Below are positions 32,020 to 44,300 of a stretch of DNA of 64,000 nucleotides, one piece after another (position 1 is the stretch's first letter; each line of letters begins with the position of its first letter). The notes under the pieces were generated by a model. It worked only from the letters and a program-made list of their open reading frames with translations, had not been told where the DNA came from and made no database searches. The stretch spans positions 160,001 through 224,000 of the forward strand of contig CAUYUJ010022048.1 in the NCBI GenBank assembly GCA_963575745.1. The letters are read 5' to 3'. This stretch comes from Prorocentrum cordatum (Eukaryota > Sar > Dinophyceae > Prorocentrales > Prorocentraceae). A program made the translations under genes and the position numbers.

Positions 32020-35000
32020 GCCCTCTGGCGACGGGTGCGGGGGGGAGGGCTCCTGCTCCTCCTCCGCCTCCTTGTCCGTCCTCCTCCTCCTCCTCCTCCT
32101 CCTCCTCCTCCTCCTCTTCCCCCTCCTCATTCTCCTCCTCATTCTCCTCCTCCCCCTCTCTCCTCCTTGGAGGAGGCGGGAAGCGAGGTGAAGGCGCGGG
32201 AGGATCGGGAGAGAGGGAGGAGCGGAGTGGGGGGTGGGATCTGGGTGAAGGGGATGGGGGGGGCTCCTCCCCATCCTTCTCCACTACCTCCTCTTCCAAC
32301 CTCCTCCCTCGTCCTCCTCCTCTCCCTCCTCCTCGTCGTCCTCCTCCTCCTCCTCATCCTCATCCTCGTCCTCATCCTCGTCCTCATCCTCATCCTCCTC
32401 CTCGGAGAGGGATGAGTGTGAGGGCATGGAGGGTGCAGGGAGCGGGGCCTGTCTTCCTCTCACAGAGAAGCGAGAGGGGGGAAGAGGCGGAAAAAGCGGC
32501 AGAGAGGATATGGGAAAAGTTTGGCCCGCTCGAGCCACACTTGGTTGTCTTCCCCTCCCGCTCATCCCTTCCAGTTGCGTCCTCTTCATCGGTGGAGTGG
32601 GGCGTCTATCTTTATATCCACATGGTGATTTCAGGACTTGGCCCATGGCTTGTTGTCCGAACGGCGACGGGGACCGCTTGTGGACAGTATTGAGAAAGAG
32701 GAGGATAAGGTGAGGGAAGAGGAGGAGGAGCATGGGGAGAAGGAGGACCAGGAGGACCAGGGGGGACAGGAGAAGTAGCGCGTGAGGAAAGGAAGTGTGG
32801 GGCCGGCAACAACGAGAAAGGAATCCGATCAATAAGAGCGAATGGTGTTGGGTCGAGCGCCGTTCCGACCGACAGATGCGAGCCCCCGATCTTGAAACGA
32901 AGCCAGCGCTCTCTGGGAACACCATTCTGAAGGTCCGCAGACGTTCCGGTGGTCAAGGGGTGCTACATACCTATAGGCTTCGCTTGGATGATACCCCCCT
33001 GTAAAGTCCCACCATCACCGCGCCTGCGCTCCCCCGACGAAACACATTGTTTTCGTATGCCGTGCAACTTCGCACATTACGCACTACGGATGAATGTGGC
33101 CGCCCACGCATTGAATTCTCCCCCGCCTGACTGACCAGACCCCCCTGCCACGCGAGCAAATTCGGGGAATCCTTGCCGCGAAACATCAGTAACCATCGCA
33201 CTCTTCTTCACGTCCAGGCCACCAATTCCGAGAAATTTCTTTGAGTCAGGTTGAGGCCAAGTTTCGCAGTCCCACCCTACCCCACCAGGTTGGCGACTTA
33301 TGGAAGCACCGGCGGCGGGCAATACAATTTGCATCGTCAGGGCCCGCCCCGACTGAATGTCGTTCTCGGACTTCGGCGCATATTCAAAACTCCGTAGCCT
33401 CGGGCCATGGCTGAGGCCCGGCCTTCCTGAGTCCAATGAAGCGCCGAAAGGGAGCCAGCGCATGTCGCAGCAGATACATGTCTCGGTTAACGTCAGGCTG
33501 CTCGACGGCGCCTTCATCCGCAAGAAAGCTGAATCGGTGCAAACCGCGCGGACGGTCGGCGTGTGCGAGGTGTACAGCGTCATCGCATTCATCCGCGAGG
33601 TCGCGCATTTCGCCATTGACGAGTGGCGAGAGGCCGAGTTTGGTGGCATCGACTCCAGAGGCGGCAAGCACGCGCGTGTGGGAGTACGGTAGGTTGCGGC
33701 AGCGGCCGATCGTTCAAGGTTGAACGATCCCTGCGGTGTCAAAAACCAACGCTGGGGTCGGCACGACACGAACCTGCCGTACGCGGGAGGCACCGCCATC
33801 CTGTTCATCACCGCCCGCATTGTGTGGTTGTTTCGACCGCGCTGTACTACTCAAGGCTTCTCTGTCGGCCACTGCTGCGGCGAGCACCTCTGGTGGATCG
33901 GTGACTGTCGCTCGAGAGCAGCAGAACGAAGTTCTGCTTGGCAGGGCGGTTCTGGACCGACAGCACGCAATTGATGGTCGGCACGCCGATCGAGAGCTCA
34001 GAGGTGACCGTTTCGCGGCTAGACGACCTTCCCCACGCCTGGCTCTCCGACTTGTCCGAGGTCTCGTCGACCCAAGCAGCGTTGTGCAGGATCCTTGCGC
34101 TGCAGCTGCACGCCGACGTCGACATACAGTCGGTCATGGTCGTGACCGTCTGAATGGCTGCGGCGAGTCGTCGTTCAAGCTGCTGGAGGCGTTGTACCCG
34201 ATCTCGGCGACGGCATTGACGTCATCGGCGCTGGAGTGCAAGGACTACGAGACTCAGTGCAGGGTCGCTTCCGTGATCGCCGACAGCGAGGTCCTGCTCG
34301 TGGATGAGTGGTCCGTCAGCAGAGAGTAGCTCGCCATCATAGATAGACATGCTGCTGTCCATCGGTTCCGGCGGCACGGTCGCGGCTCGCGTCTATCAGG
34401 TCGGGGATCAACGGATAATCATTTTTTTTTCGTTGGTTGATTATTCGGGTTTCACGCGCCGTCTGCGGTTGCTACGCTTCCGCGTTCGTTTTTATTCTTG
34501 ACGCGCCTGATCATCGCAAATATAAAATCAAGATCATGTGCCCTTGTGGCGAGGAGGATAGGGATCCTTGGGCTATCGAGACCTGTTTTCACCCTGTGCA
34601 AACTCCCTGCCCTGGTCACACGGTCCGGGTGTCCTTGGAAAGCGCAATGGTAGCGCGGGGTAGACCCAAAGATCGCCCACACAAAAGCATCGAATATTCG
34701 GACCCCGAACGGGACGAGTTGCACGACCATTATTCAGTACAGTCGGGCATGGTGCAGCCAATGGACATCGTGGATCGCAAAATGGAATGGCATCATTCAT
34801 TATGGACTTCGAGCGTCGCATCGTGCAACCTGCGCCCACAGTTGGACCCGTGCCGAAGTTGAGCAGACGGCGCCTTCGTCTATTCGTGATGTGCGCGAAG
34901 CTTTCGCCCGCATGAAAGGTCGGTTTGGCCTTGGCATCAACCGATCTCCGCCGACAGATTTTCAAAGTTTGCCCAGCGAGGGCATCCAGGAATTGTGCAC

Positions 35001-35333
35001 TCTGTTACGTGTGGCCGAGGGAAGCCAACCATGGCCCCGGCAACATGTGCGCGTCGCGGGCAAGCTTCTGGGCCAGAGTGCTGGCGGAGACCGAGCCATC
35101 GGGCCCATCGCCACGTGTGCTCGGGCGTTGGCCATGGCTCGGGAGGCGCAGGTGAAAGCGCAGTCGCCCGGGCAGGTGGAAGTGGACCACTAGGGCGCGG
35201 CCACCGCGGGCCCGATTCGAAAACAGGCGGTGTCTCGAGCGGGGATGGGGGTGCCGCACCACCAGGAGGCCGCCCCCCCAGCTCCTCGCGTTAGTGGTGG
35301 CGCCGCTCCGAAAAAAATAAGTGTGTGTGTGTG

Positions 35334-35373
<40 letters not shown>

Positions 35374-38300
35374 TGCGTGCGTGCGTGCGCGCGTGCGCGT
35401 GCGCGTGCGCGTGCGCGTGCGCGTGCGCGTGCGCGTGAGCGTGCGTGCGTGTGCGTGTGCGTGTGCGTGTGCGTGTGCGTGTCTGTGTCTGTGTCTGTGT
35501 CTGTATCTGTGCGTGTGTGTGTGTGTGTGTGTGTGAGTGTGTGCGTGTGTGCGTGTGTGCGTGTGTGCCTGTGTGCGTGTGTGTGTGTGTGTGTGTGTCC
35601 TGTGTGTGTCTGTGTGTGTGTGTGTGTGTCTGTGTGTGTGTCTGTGTGTGTGTCTGTGTATGTGTGGGTGTATGTAGGCGTGCGTGCGCGCGTGCGCGTG
35701 CGCGTGCGCGTGCGCGTGCGCGTGTGCGTGTGCGAATGCGTGTGCGTGTGCGTGTGCGTGGGCGCGTGCGTGGGCGCGTGCGCGTGCGCGTGCGCGTGCG
35801 CGTGCGCGTGCGCGTGCGTGCGTGCGCGTGCGTGCGTGTTCGTGCGTGCGTGTGCGTGTGCGTGTGCGTGTGCGTGTCTGTGTCTGTGTCTGTGTCTGTG
35901 TCTGTGTCTGTGTCTGTGTCTGTGCGTGTGTGCGTGTGTGCGTTTTTTGATCGTGCAGGTGTGCACAGCCAAGCTGTACACGCGACAGCCACCAGGGCCG
36001 TCCCAACCGAGCCCCTCGGCCCGATCAACCATGCAAGGCTACGGCAGGGCCCCACAGCCCACGCCAAGCAAAAGCACGGCGGAGCTCACCCTTCGGGCAA
36101 GCACGCGCGAAGCGCTAGCACAGTCCAAGTTAGACCACGCGAAGCGTGTGCAACACGAAAAGATCGACATCACTCGCCTTAGGAGGACCATCGCCGACGT
36201 GCAGCACACTGACGAGCACGCGAAGCGTGAAAGATATGTCGGCGCGAGCCCTGCATGACAGCAGCACAGGAGGCCGCCACGCCAGGGCCCACACTCGAAA
36301 AGAACGCGCACACGTCAGTCACGCGAAGCGTGCATATCCGCAAGCGAGGGCAGCCAAAGGGGCTTCTGCCGCGGGCTCCTTGCAGCGAGCCTTCAGAGTC
36401 CCACCGGGGCACCAAACAAACCGCAAACACCAAAGGCATGCTGCGCCGTCACTCGCTCAGGCAGACGCTGCCTCGACTTGGGGTCCAACCCCTGAAGAAT
36501 CAAATCATGCCGCTGCCGTCTAACGCGTCCTGCGTTGTCGCCTTTCATGGGGTGTCCTGTGCACTCCTTCCCAAGCTGGCGCAGAAGTCCGTCGCGTTCA
36601 CGAACAAAATAACAACATTTCATGCATGCACGAAACCCACTGACGATATGTATATCATGGCCGAGAGCATCCGCGGGTAGCGACGTCATCTCTGCCGCTT
36701 CACTCGCATCTGCACCCGACGAGGGCGGCCCAGGCTGGTGCTGATCTCCATCCCCGTCGTCTCGGCCTTCTGCACTGCTCTGAGACGCTGCCATGGCGGC
36801 AGCAGCTGCTGCTGTCGCAAGCCCTGCAGCCGCTGCAGGGCGATTGGCCCCTGAGCAGGGACTCCCACCGACCAGTTGCTGGGGACCTGGCCTCGGGATG
36901 CAGGGTAGGTAGGTGAGCTTGCGCTGAGACTCCTTCGTTCTCGCATACCTCCCACACGTAGTGCACCGCCAGCAGCCACCTTTCTCCACGAATTCGTGCG
37001 CGTTGAGGATCATCTGGATCTTCGGCGGCTGCTTGATGACCACCTCCGTGTCGATGTCATCACGGGCTGCAGCGGCAGGAACACCAGCACAGGCGACCCA
37101 CGCAACCACCCCGTCAACCATGAGGTCGGTGCGCCAGAGCTTGTCCCTGTCGTCTGTCCCCAAGGCGAATGGACGTGTGGCCTGCTTGGCCCAGTCGTCT
37201 GCCTCGAGGTTGCCACGGCGCTCCCAGCGTGTGAGCCTGCCCGCTTCAACATCTCCGAGGGTCCCATGGCCTTTGACTTTGACCACCGTCAGACCCTCAG
37301 GGCGCAGTCCTCCGAAGTCGTCGATGGCGTCCCAGACCAGCCTCCAGAGGAACGCCCAACGGTGAGACGACCCGCATGTGCCTTCACGCCCACGCGACAT
37401 CAGCCCGTCGACAACGTAGCCAGCATCCACTCTCACGGTGATCGCCGCAAAACTGTGACGTATCAAGATCAGGACGGCCAGCAGCTCCGCTCCCTCGATG
37501 GACTGGTGCAGCCCCATCAAAGGAGACCCCAGCGCCCTCAGCGCACACCTCGGGCCTGGGTCGAACCTACCTGGCCCGCTGGGGATCTGCACCACTGCAC
37601 AGCCTGCCATGCCGTAGTCCGTGTCGAGGTCAAACGCTGACCCGTCTGTGAAGAGCCCGGCGTCGTGAAAGGGCACTCCACCGTTGCCGAGTAGCCGGCG
37701 TGCACCTGACATCAGCTCGTCCTGAGGCGCTTGCCATATCACCTTGGGCCTGACCATCAGCAGCCTCTCGACGAGCGTGATGATGTTAGGGTGATCGGCC
37801 TGCCGCCTGAGCATCTCAATAGCTGCTGGCAGCTGCGGTTGAGGCCAGTGGTGTGCACACTCGATATGCCTATGCCACAGGCTGCCGACCTTCCCAGGAC
37901 ACAGCGCGCAGTCACTCGTGAAAGCAGACCGTGGGTTGTTGTAATACCGCCGATGATTGACCAACTGCCCGTTCACCACGAGCGACCTGGCGTACCGTCG
38001 CTCCTGAGCACCAAGCGAAGGCCAGTCTCTCCCTTGTGATGCCGTCGGCCGCCTACGTAGAATCCACCTCCGAATGTGTGCAATGTTGAACCCATTGTCT
38101 AGGTGCGGCACCTTGTCCGCGACCTTCTGGAACTGCCGCCGCAACACTGCCGTCTTCACCAGCTGCTTGGTATACCATGGCGAGAAATCCATTGGCTTGT
38201 AGACTGCCCCGTTCGCCGAGTTGATCCACGTCGCGATGCTGGCCACGGCCCGCCCGACGCGCAGGAGGGGCAGGAAGGCATCGCTGATGGGGCCCCGAAC

Positions 38301-41300
38301 TTGATCCCAGGTCGTGACGTGCGCCGAGGTCCAGCGCATCACTGAGGTCAGGATGGACAACGGCACCCACGAGTCCCAGACAGCACGGTGCATCATACAA
38401 ACGGGATCGATTGTGGCTCGAAAGGTGGGGTCGAGCTCACGCACAGTTGACAACATGAGGCTGAGCGTGCGACTCTCCCCGCCAACTCGAGCCTCAGTGG
38501 CCCGAAAAGCCAAGGAGCGAGCAGTCTGAAGATCGCTGTCGCTGAGCCCCGTGCAGTTCACACTGTACGCGTAACGTGCCTCGAGGCCCTGCTTGGCGAT
38601 GCGGGTAGCGACCCCTCGCGGCCCTCCAGAGCCCAGCGCCAGTCGTACACGCGGTACTCGTCGCCCAGCTGCTCGGAGCCTTGCTCTACGAACGGCTCGT
38701 CCCAGCACACGGCCTTGAACGAAGTCTGTGCCGAGGTTCCTGGCGTGCTTCACCGCCTGAGCGCCAGTGACCTTGTGCAGCTTGGCCTTCAGCTCCTTCT
38801 CCAGCGCTGAAGCCGATGCCAACACCTGAGACTTCTTGGCCGAGATGCTGATGCTGTCCGTGGCCAGGCTGTTGACGACCACCTGCGCGGCGAGGATGAT
38901 ATCCCTGCCGGCTCGCTTCTCGCCACCGTGCCTCTGCAATGCCAGATCGTCCACCACGATGGCTGGCGTAACCGTGGGACACAGGGACTGCATGCGATCG
39001 ACTGACTCCATGAGCTGCAGCTTCATAAAAGTCGCGGCAAACGAGTCTCCTGCCATGACCGTCTAGTGCACCAAAATCAGATCTGAGACTGCACCATCGA
39101 GAACCAATGCCCGCGCTTTGGAGTACATGCCAATTTGTAGCTCGAGCAGCCAGAGCGGGAAAGAGAACTTCTGAGCCAGACGAAGCAAATTGTCGTGACG
39201 AATCTGTTCGAATGCCTTCCACAGGTCCAACAACAGTGTGGCCGTGGCCCAATCTGCACTGGGATCCTCATCACTCTTCATGGCCATCCATTCACTCAAA
39301 ACAAGTTGTTGCCAGACTGCTCTGTCGCAGCTCTTGTCTGCTGACGCCCACCAGTATGCACGATCATTCTGGGTCTCCCAAGCAGTGGCAAGGGGCCTCC
39401 GCAGGCGTCCGTGCACTCGCACAAGGGCGGCGAGCAGGGCAATCGGACGAACTCCACCTTCACGCTTTGGTACGAACGCAAGCTTATTCACAAACTCTGG
39501 CCAGGTCGTGCGCCCCTCAATCAGCACAATCAGACCTGCCAAAGCGTCAACTCCACCGTCGCCCAGCACGCCGAAGTCACGTGGGCTGAAATTGTCGAAG
39601 CTCTTCCCACCTCCGACTCTGAACGTGGCGAATACCCGACGGAGGCATTGGCGGTGGGCTCCTTCGTGAATGCATGTAGCGCTGCACCTCCGACGACTGC
39701 CTGGGCATCGATCCAGTCACCGAATCTCGCCTTAGACTCCTTCACGTCCCGCGCGACGGCGTCGTCGGCAAGTTGCTTGGTGACCGCTGCCAGGCGCAGG
39801 TCCCCAACAGGACACATGTGCTCACGCGCTCTGCACAGCAGCGCCACAACCTTGCACCATAAGTCCCCAGGGGCGCCGCGCTGACGTCGATCCAGAGCCC
39901 GATGTCCACGTGCCTGCCTGATCGGGTCGCTGCTCACAACGACCGCTGCTGCCAGGGCTGTCCCTGTCAGCCATCTCGAAGTCTTACTCACCTTCGGGAT
40001 GCGGGGGGCTGACGGTGGACACGCGCTGGTCCAGCTGAGCTCAGGCCCCTCTCCACGACCACCATACTTACCAATGTTGAGCCCCGCCAGGTCGCGTGTG
40101 TGCCTGTGTGCCTGTGTGCCTGTGTGCCTGTGTGCCTGTGTGCCTGTGTGCCTGTGTGCCTGTGTGCCTGTGTGCCTGTGTGCCTGTGTGTCTGTGTGTG
40201 TGTGTGTCTGTGTGTGTGTGTGTGTGTCTGTGTGTGTGTCTGTGTGTGTGTGTGTCTGTGTGTGTTGGTGGGGGTCAGTGGGCTCAGGCCGTGAAGCCTC
40301 GACCCCTTCATCGCCCCCAGGGCCTCCCTGGGCTCCCCCAGGAGGCCCCCGGAGCTGTGCAGAGTTTCCACGATGGTCCCACGACAGTCCCAGCAGGCCC
40401 CCAGGCTGCCCCAGGAGGCCTCCAGCAGCACAAGGGGGCCCCCAAAGTGGCTCAGGAGGCCGTAAGAGTGGCTCAGAAGGCAGTCGAAAACCACAAGGCC
40501 TCCCAACATGCCTCCTTTCTTTTCTGGAGTCCCCATTTGTTGCGAACGTGTGATTCCAAGATTTCCTCGGAGGCCCAACTCGTCTCGAAGAGCGATGCGA
40601 GATTGCCCAAGGATGGCCCAGCACTACTGCGAAGACCAAGCCCCAGTGCGATGTCAGACACCAACTCATGGGTCCCCAAGCCAATGACCCGATCATCGGG
40701 ACACGGCTCCGGGGCGCTCTACGTCTGGCCCCATGACAAGTAGAATTTGAGCGCGTGCGAAGCGCCCGCGATGGTTCCAGTACAGATATATACACATATA
40801 GTTATTGACATACAAAAGTGTATCGAGTGCTTCCTCTCTCTCTCTCTCGCTTTCTCTATCTCTCTCTCGCTCTCTCTCTCTCTCTCTGGATGTAAGTCTG
40901 TTTTTGCGTGTTGGTCTTCCTCCATGTGGACATATATATATATATGTGTGTGTGCATGTTGTCATCATCCATCTCTCCCTTTCTCTCTCTTTCTCTCTCT
41001 CTCTGTGTTTCTCTCCCTCTCTGTCTTTTGCCTGCTCTCTCTCTCTCTCTCTGCGATTGCCTTCCCCCCCCCGTGCCATCTGCACCCGCCTTCCCTTGTC
41101 TTCTCCGTCGGGTCGCCGTCTTCCTCCCGCTCCGCTATGTACCTCGCCGCTGCTCCGTTTTTCCCCCTCCCCCCTGGGAGGAGGAGGACGAGGAGGAGGA
41201 GGAGGAGGAGGGAGAGGGAGGGAGGGAGGGAGGAACGGAGGGAGGGAGGGAGGGAGGGAGGGAGGGAGGGGAGGGGGAGGGGGAGGAGGAGGAGGAGGAG

Positions 41301-44300
41301 GAGGAGGAGGAGGAGGAGGAGGAGGAGGAGGAGGAGGAGGAGGAGGAGGAGAGCCCCGGAGCCCTCGGGAAGCCCTCCAGAGGACCAGACGGGGGCTACA
41401 AGGATTCGGCCTGGACCGAAACATTGCGCCATATGCGGAACAACATGCGATTCCTGGCCATCTTTCTCACCCTCAGGCAAGGCGCGGTGATCCTGCACTG
41501 CGTCGGGCTCTTGTACACTTTCATCGCCATCGCGTTTGTCTGCGACGAGTGCTTTGTGCCTGCGCTGGAGGCGGCACCCCCGCACTGGGGGCGCGAGCGG
41601 ACCTCATTACTCATCATGTTATTCCTGATCCTTGTGTGACTCCGTTTCCTTGTTCGCAGTGTTCTTCGTATGAGCACATCGTGTTGATTTTTTCCAGGGA
41701 TGACATCATGCTCCTCTTTCTTATGTGTACAGTTTCTCGTCCGCACTACGTTCTCATCGCTGTGCTCGCCCAGACGTTTTTCCGTCCTCATCAATTGTAT
41801 CCCTCCTCCCTCTTCGTCCCCTGTCTTGGGATCACAGAGCGTGAGACAAGGATGAGAAAGGACAGAGCTATACACAGTGCACGCGGTCACGAGAAGGATA
41901 TCGAACGGAGAAGGAGTATGGGAAGGTATAAAGGATAAGAGGAATAGGTAAAGGGATTGGGTAGCAGAGGAAGGATGAGGAGTCGGGAGGGGAAAGTTGC
42001 AGGCAGAGGGAGCGGGAGGATGAGAGGGGGGAGGACTGGGAGGGAGAAGAGGAGGAGGAGGAGGAGGAGGAGGAGGAGGAGGACAGGGAGGAGGAGGAGG
42101 AGGAGGAGGAGGAGGAGGAGGAGGGGGAGGAGGAGGAGCAGGAGGAGGGGGAGGAGGAGGACGAGGAGATGGAGGAGGACGAGGAGGAGGAGGAGGAGGA
42201 GGCGGCGAGGCGGAGAGAGGAGGGAGGCGGAGGACCCGCAGCAGCAGCGGTTCGGGAGAGCGGGCGGCCGCCGCACCCCCGCCCAGGTGATCACGGAGGA
42301 GCTGAACCTGACGCCCGACGTCGCCGGCGCCACGTTCATGGCGGGGAGGGGGTGGGTGAGGAGGTCTTCGGGCGCATCTTGGAGCCATCGTAGCCGTCTT
42401 TGAGGCCATCTTGGCGGTCTTGGAGCAACTTGGAGGCCATCCTGGGACATCTTGGCCGTCTTGGAGGCCATCTTGGGCCATCTTGGGGCAAGAAAGGCGA
42501 CGACAGGCGGGTTCCGGGTGGCCGGCAGGACGGGCCGGGCGCGGTGGAGGAGGAGGCTTCGGGACGGTGTGTGTGTGTAGTCCGCTCACTTCCCTATGAC
42601 ATCCCTTCCCCAAAACTGTATTGGCTCAGGTATCGGCAAGCTGAACTTGGTGCACGGGTCGCTGCGCAATGCCCAGGAAAAGAAGCATCTACCAACGGAC
42701 CCCATACAGGAACGGCCCCTCGGCCGTCTCCCTGTATACACAGGGGGAGGAGGTTTTTGGGCGCGGTGGAGGAGGAGATGGGGGAGGATTGGGGGGGGTA
42801 GGAGGTCGTGGAGGAGGGCGTGGAGGAGGTGGGGGAGGAGGAGGTGGTGGAGGAGGGCGAGGGCGAGGAGAAGGGAGGCAGCGAGCCGACATACAGGTAG
42901 GAGTGAGCCTTCGCCGGAGGGACCTCTGGTGCGGGCCCACGGGGGCCCCCCGATCGCTGAGCGAGATGCGATACAGTCAACCCACATAATAAGGATGAGC
43001 AAGTTTCCAAGGTTGCCCTTGCATCCTTCCCCCTCTGCCCATCCTTGGCCGCTTTCGCTGGCCGCGCCCCGCCCGCAGAGTGTCCACATGGCCTTCTAAG
43101 GCCCGTGCATCCTTGTCGTGCGCCCTTATTCTACGGGTTGACTGCAGGGGAGGAGGTGTTTGGACGTTTCCGTGATGCTTTGCGGCCTTTCAGCCTCGGG
43201 CTGCTCTCCAGAAGCTGCGCCACGCCACAGGGCTCTCCGAGGGTGCCCAGATCGTCCCTGGAGGTCCTTGAGGCGGGGGTCAATGGGGAAGTCGGGGGGG
43301 GCTAGGACGGGGATAAATCCGTTCCAGGGCTTCCTGGAACGCTCTCAGAGCGCTCTGGAACGCTCTGGGACGGCCGCGGTGCGCGATGCATATTCCAGAA
43401 CCTCTGGGCCTCCAAGATTTCTGATTTATTTTCCTCCAGATCATCGTCCTGGTTTCGTGTCATGGGGGGGTGCTTGAGACGGGGATCTACGCAAAAAGGG
43501 ATCAAGCACAGTGTTGGATCACGCAGGATCCTGCAAAGCCAGGGATGCATTGACCTGGGCTTGCTCGCAGGATCCCGCAGGATCCTGCAAAGCCTGCCTG
43601 ACCCGGGTTTGCATTGACCCGGGTCAGTGCGTCTCCGATGGGGGGGTCAGCCACTCGCAGAGGGGGTTAGGGGGAGGGGGGAAGGCTTCTTAGAAGCACC
43701 CCTGCTTCTTAGAAGGCGCGGGCCTTGTCTGTAGATGTAAGGCCGGCGCCCTACAAGAAGCAGCCTCCTTCTAAGACGCCTCCCCCCCTCTCCCCATACC
43801 CCCCTGTGCGCGCCGTCAAGGGGGGGGCGCGGCCCGCGGCCCTCCTCCGCCTCTCCTGTTGCACGCACCCTCCTTGCAACCTCCCGGTCCCGAGGGGGAG
43901 GCTCCGCGCGGGACGCCTCCCCGTCGTGAGGGTGTGCCCCCCGGCCTTGGGTCTGACGCGCGGCCGCAGCCCGCGGGCGGGCGAGATGCCAAGCCGCCCA
44001 GCCTTCTCAGCTGGGCGCGCGTCCTTCCTGCCGTCCCCCCCCCCCGCTCAGGGGAGGAAGAGGTACCCATACCTCTACCCCTTCGCTCATGTTCCCTTCT
44101 CTGGGCCTCCTGGGGGGCCCTGGTCGCCACCGCTGGATTCGCCACGAACTCCTGGTCAGAACGCACCCCGGGAGAGGTCCGGGGAGTAGCGGTATCGGTA
44201 CATTTGGAGTCCTAGCCCTTGCCTCCTCCGCTCTCCGCCCATCTCTCCTCTCCTGCCCTGCTGCTATCGCCGCTTCCCCCCCCCTGCCTCGCTCCTCAGT

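Noticed and set aside
33077-33820. Minus-strand 247-codon frame
   Set aside because: Ser/Pro/Arg/Cys-rich like a shadow; the plus strand has better amino-acid balance. Strand not fully settled.
33930-33960. FWTDST peptide resembling an RNase H/integrase-type retroelement motif
   Set aside because: Six residues without supporting neighbours; too little to name a family.
35005-36067. Very long His/Thr/Arg or Cys/Val open frames on both strands
   Set aside because: Pure translation of the (GT)n/(GC)n microsatellite.
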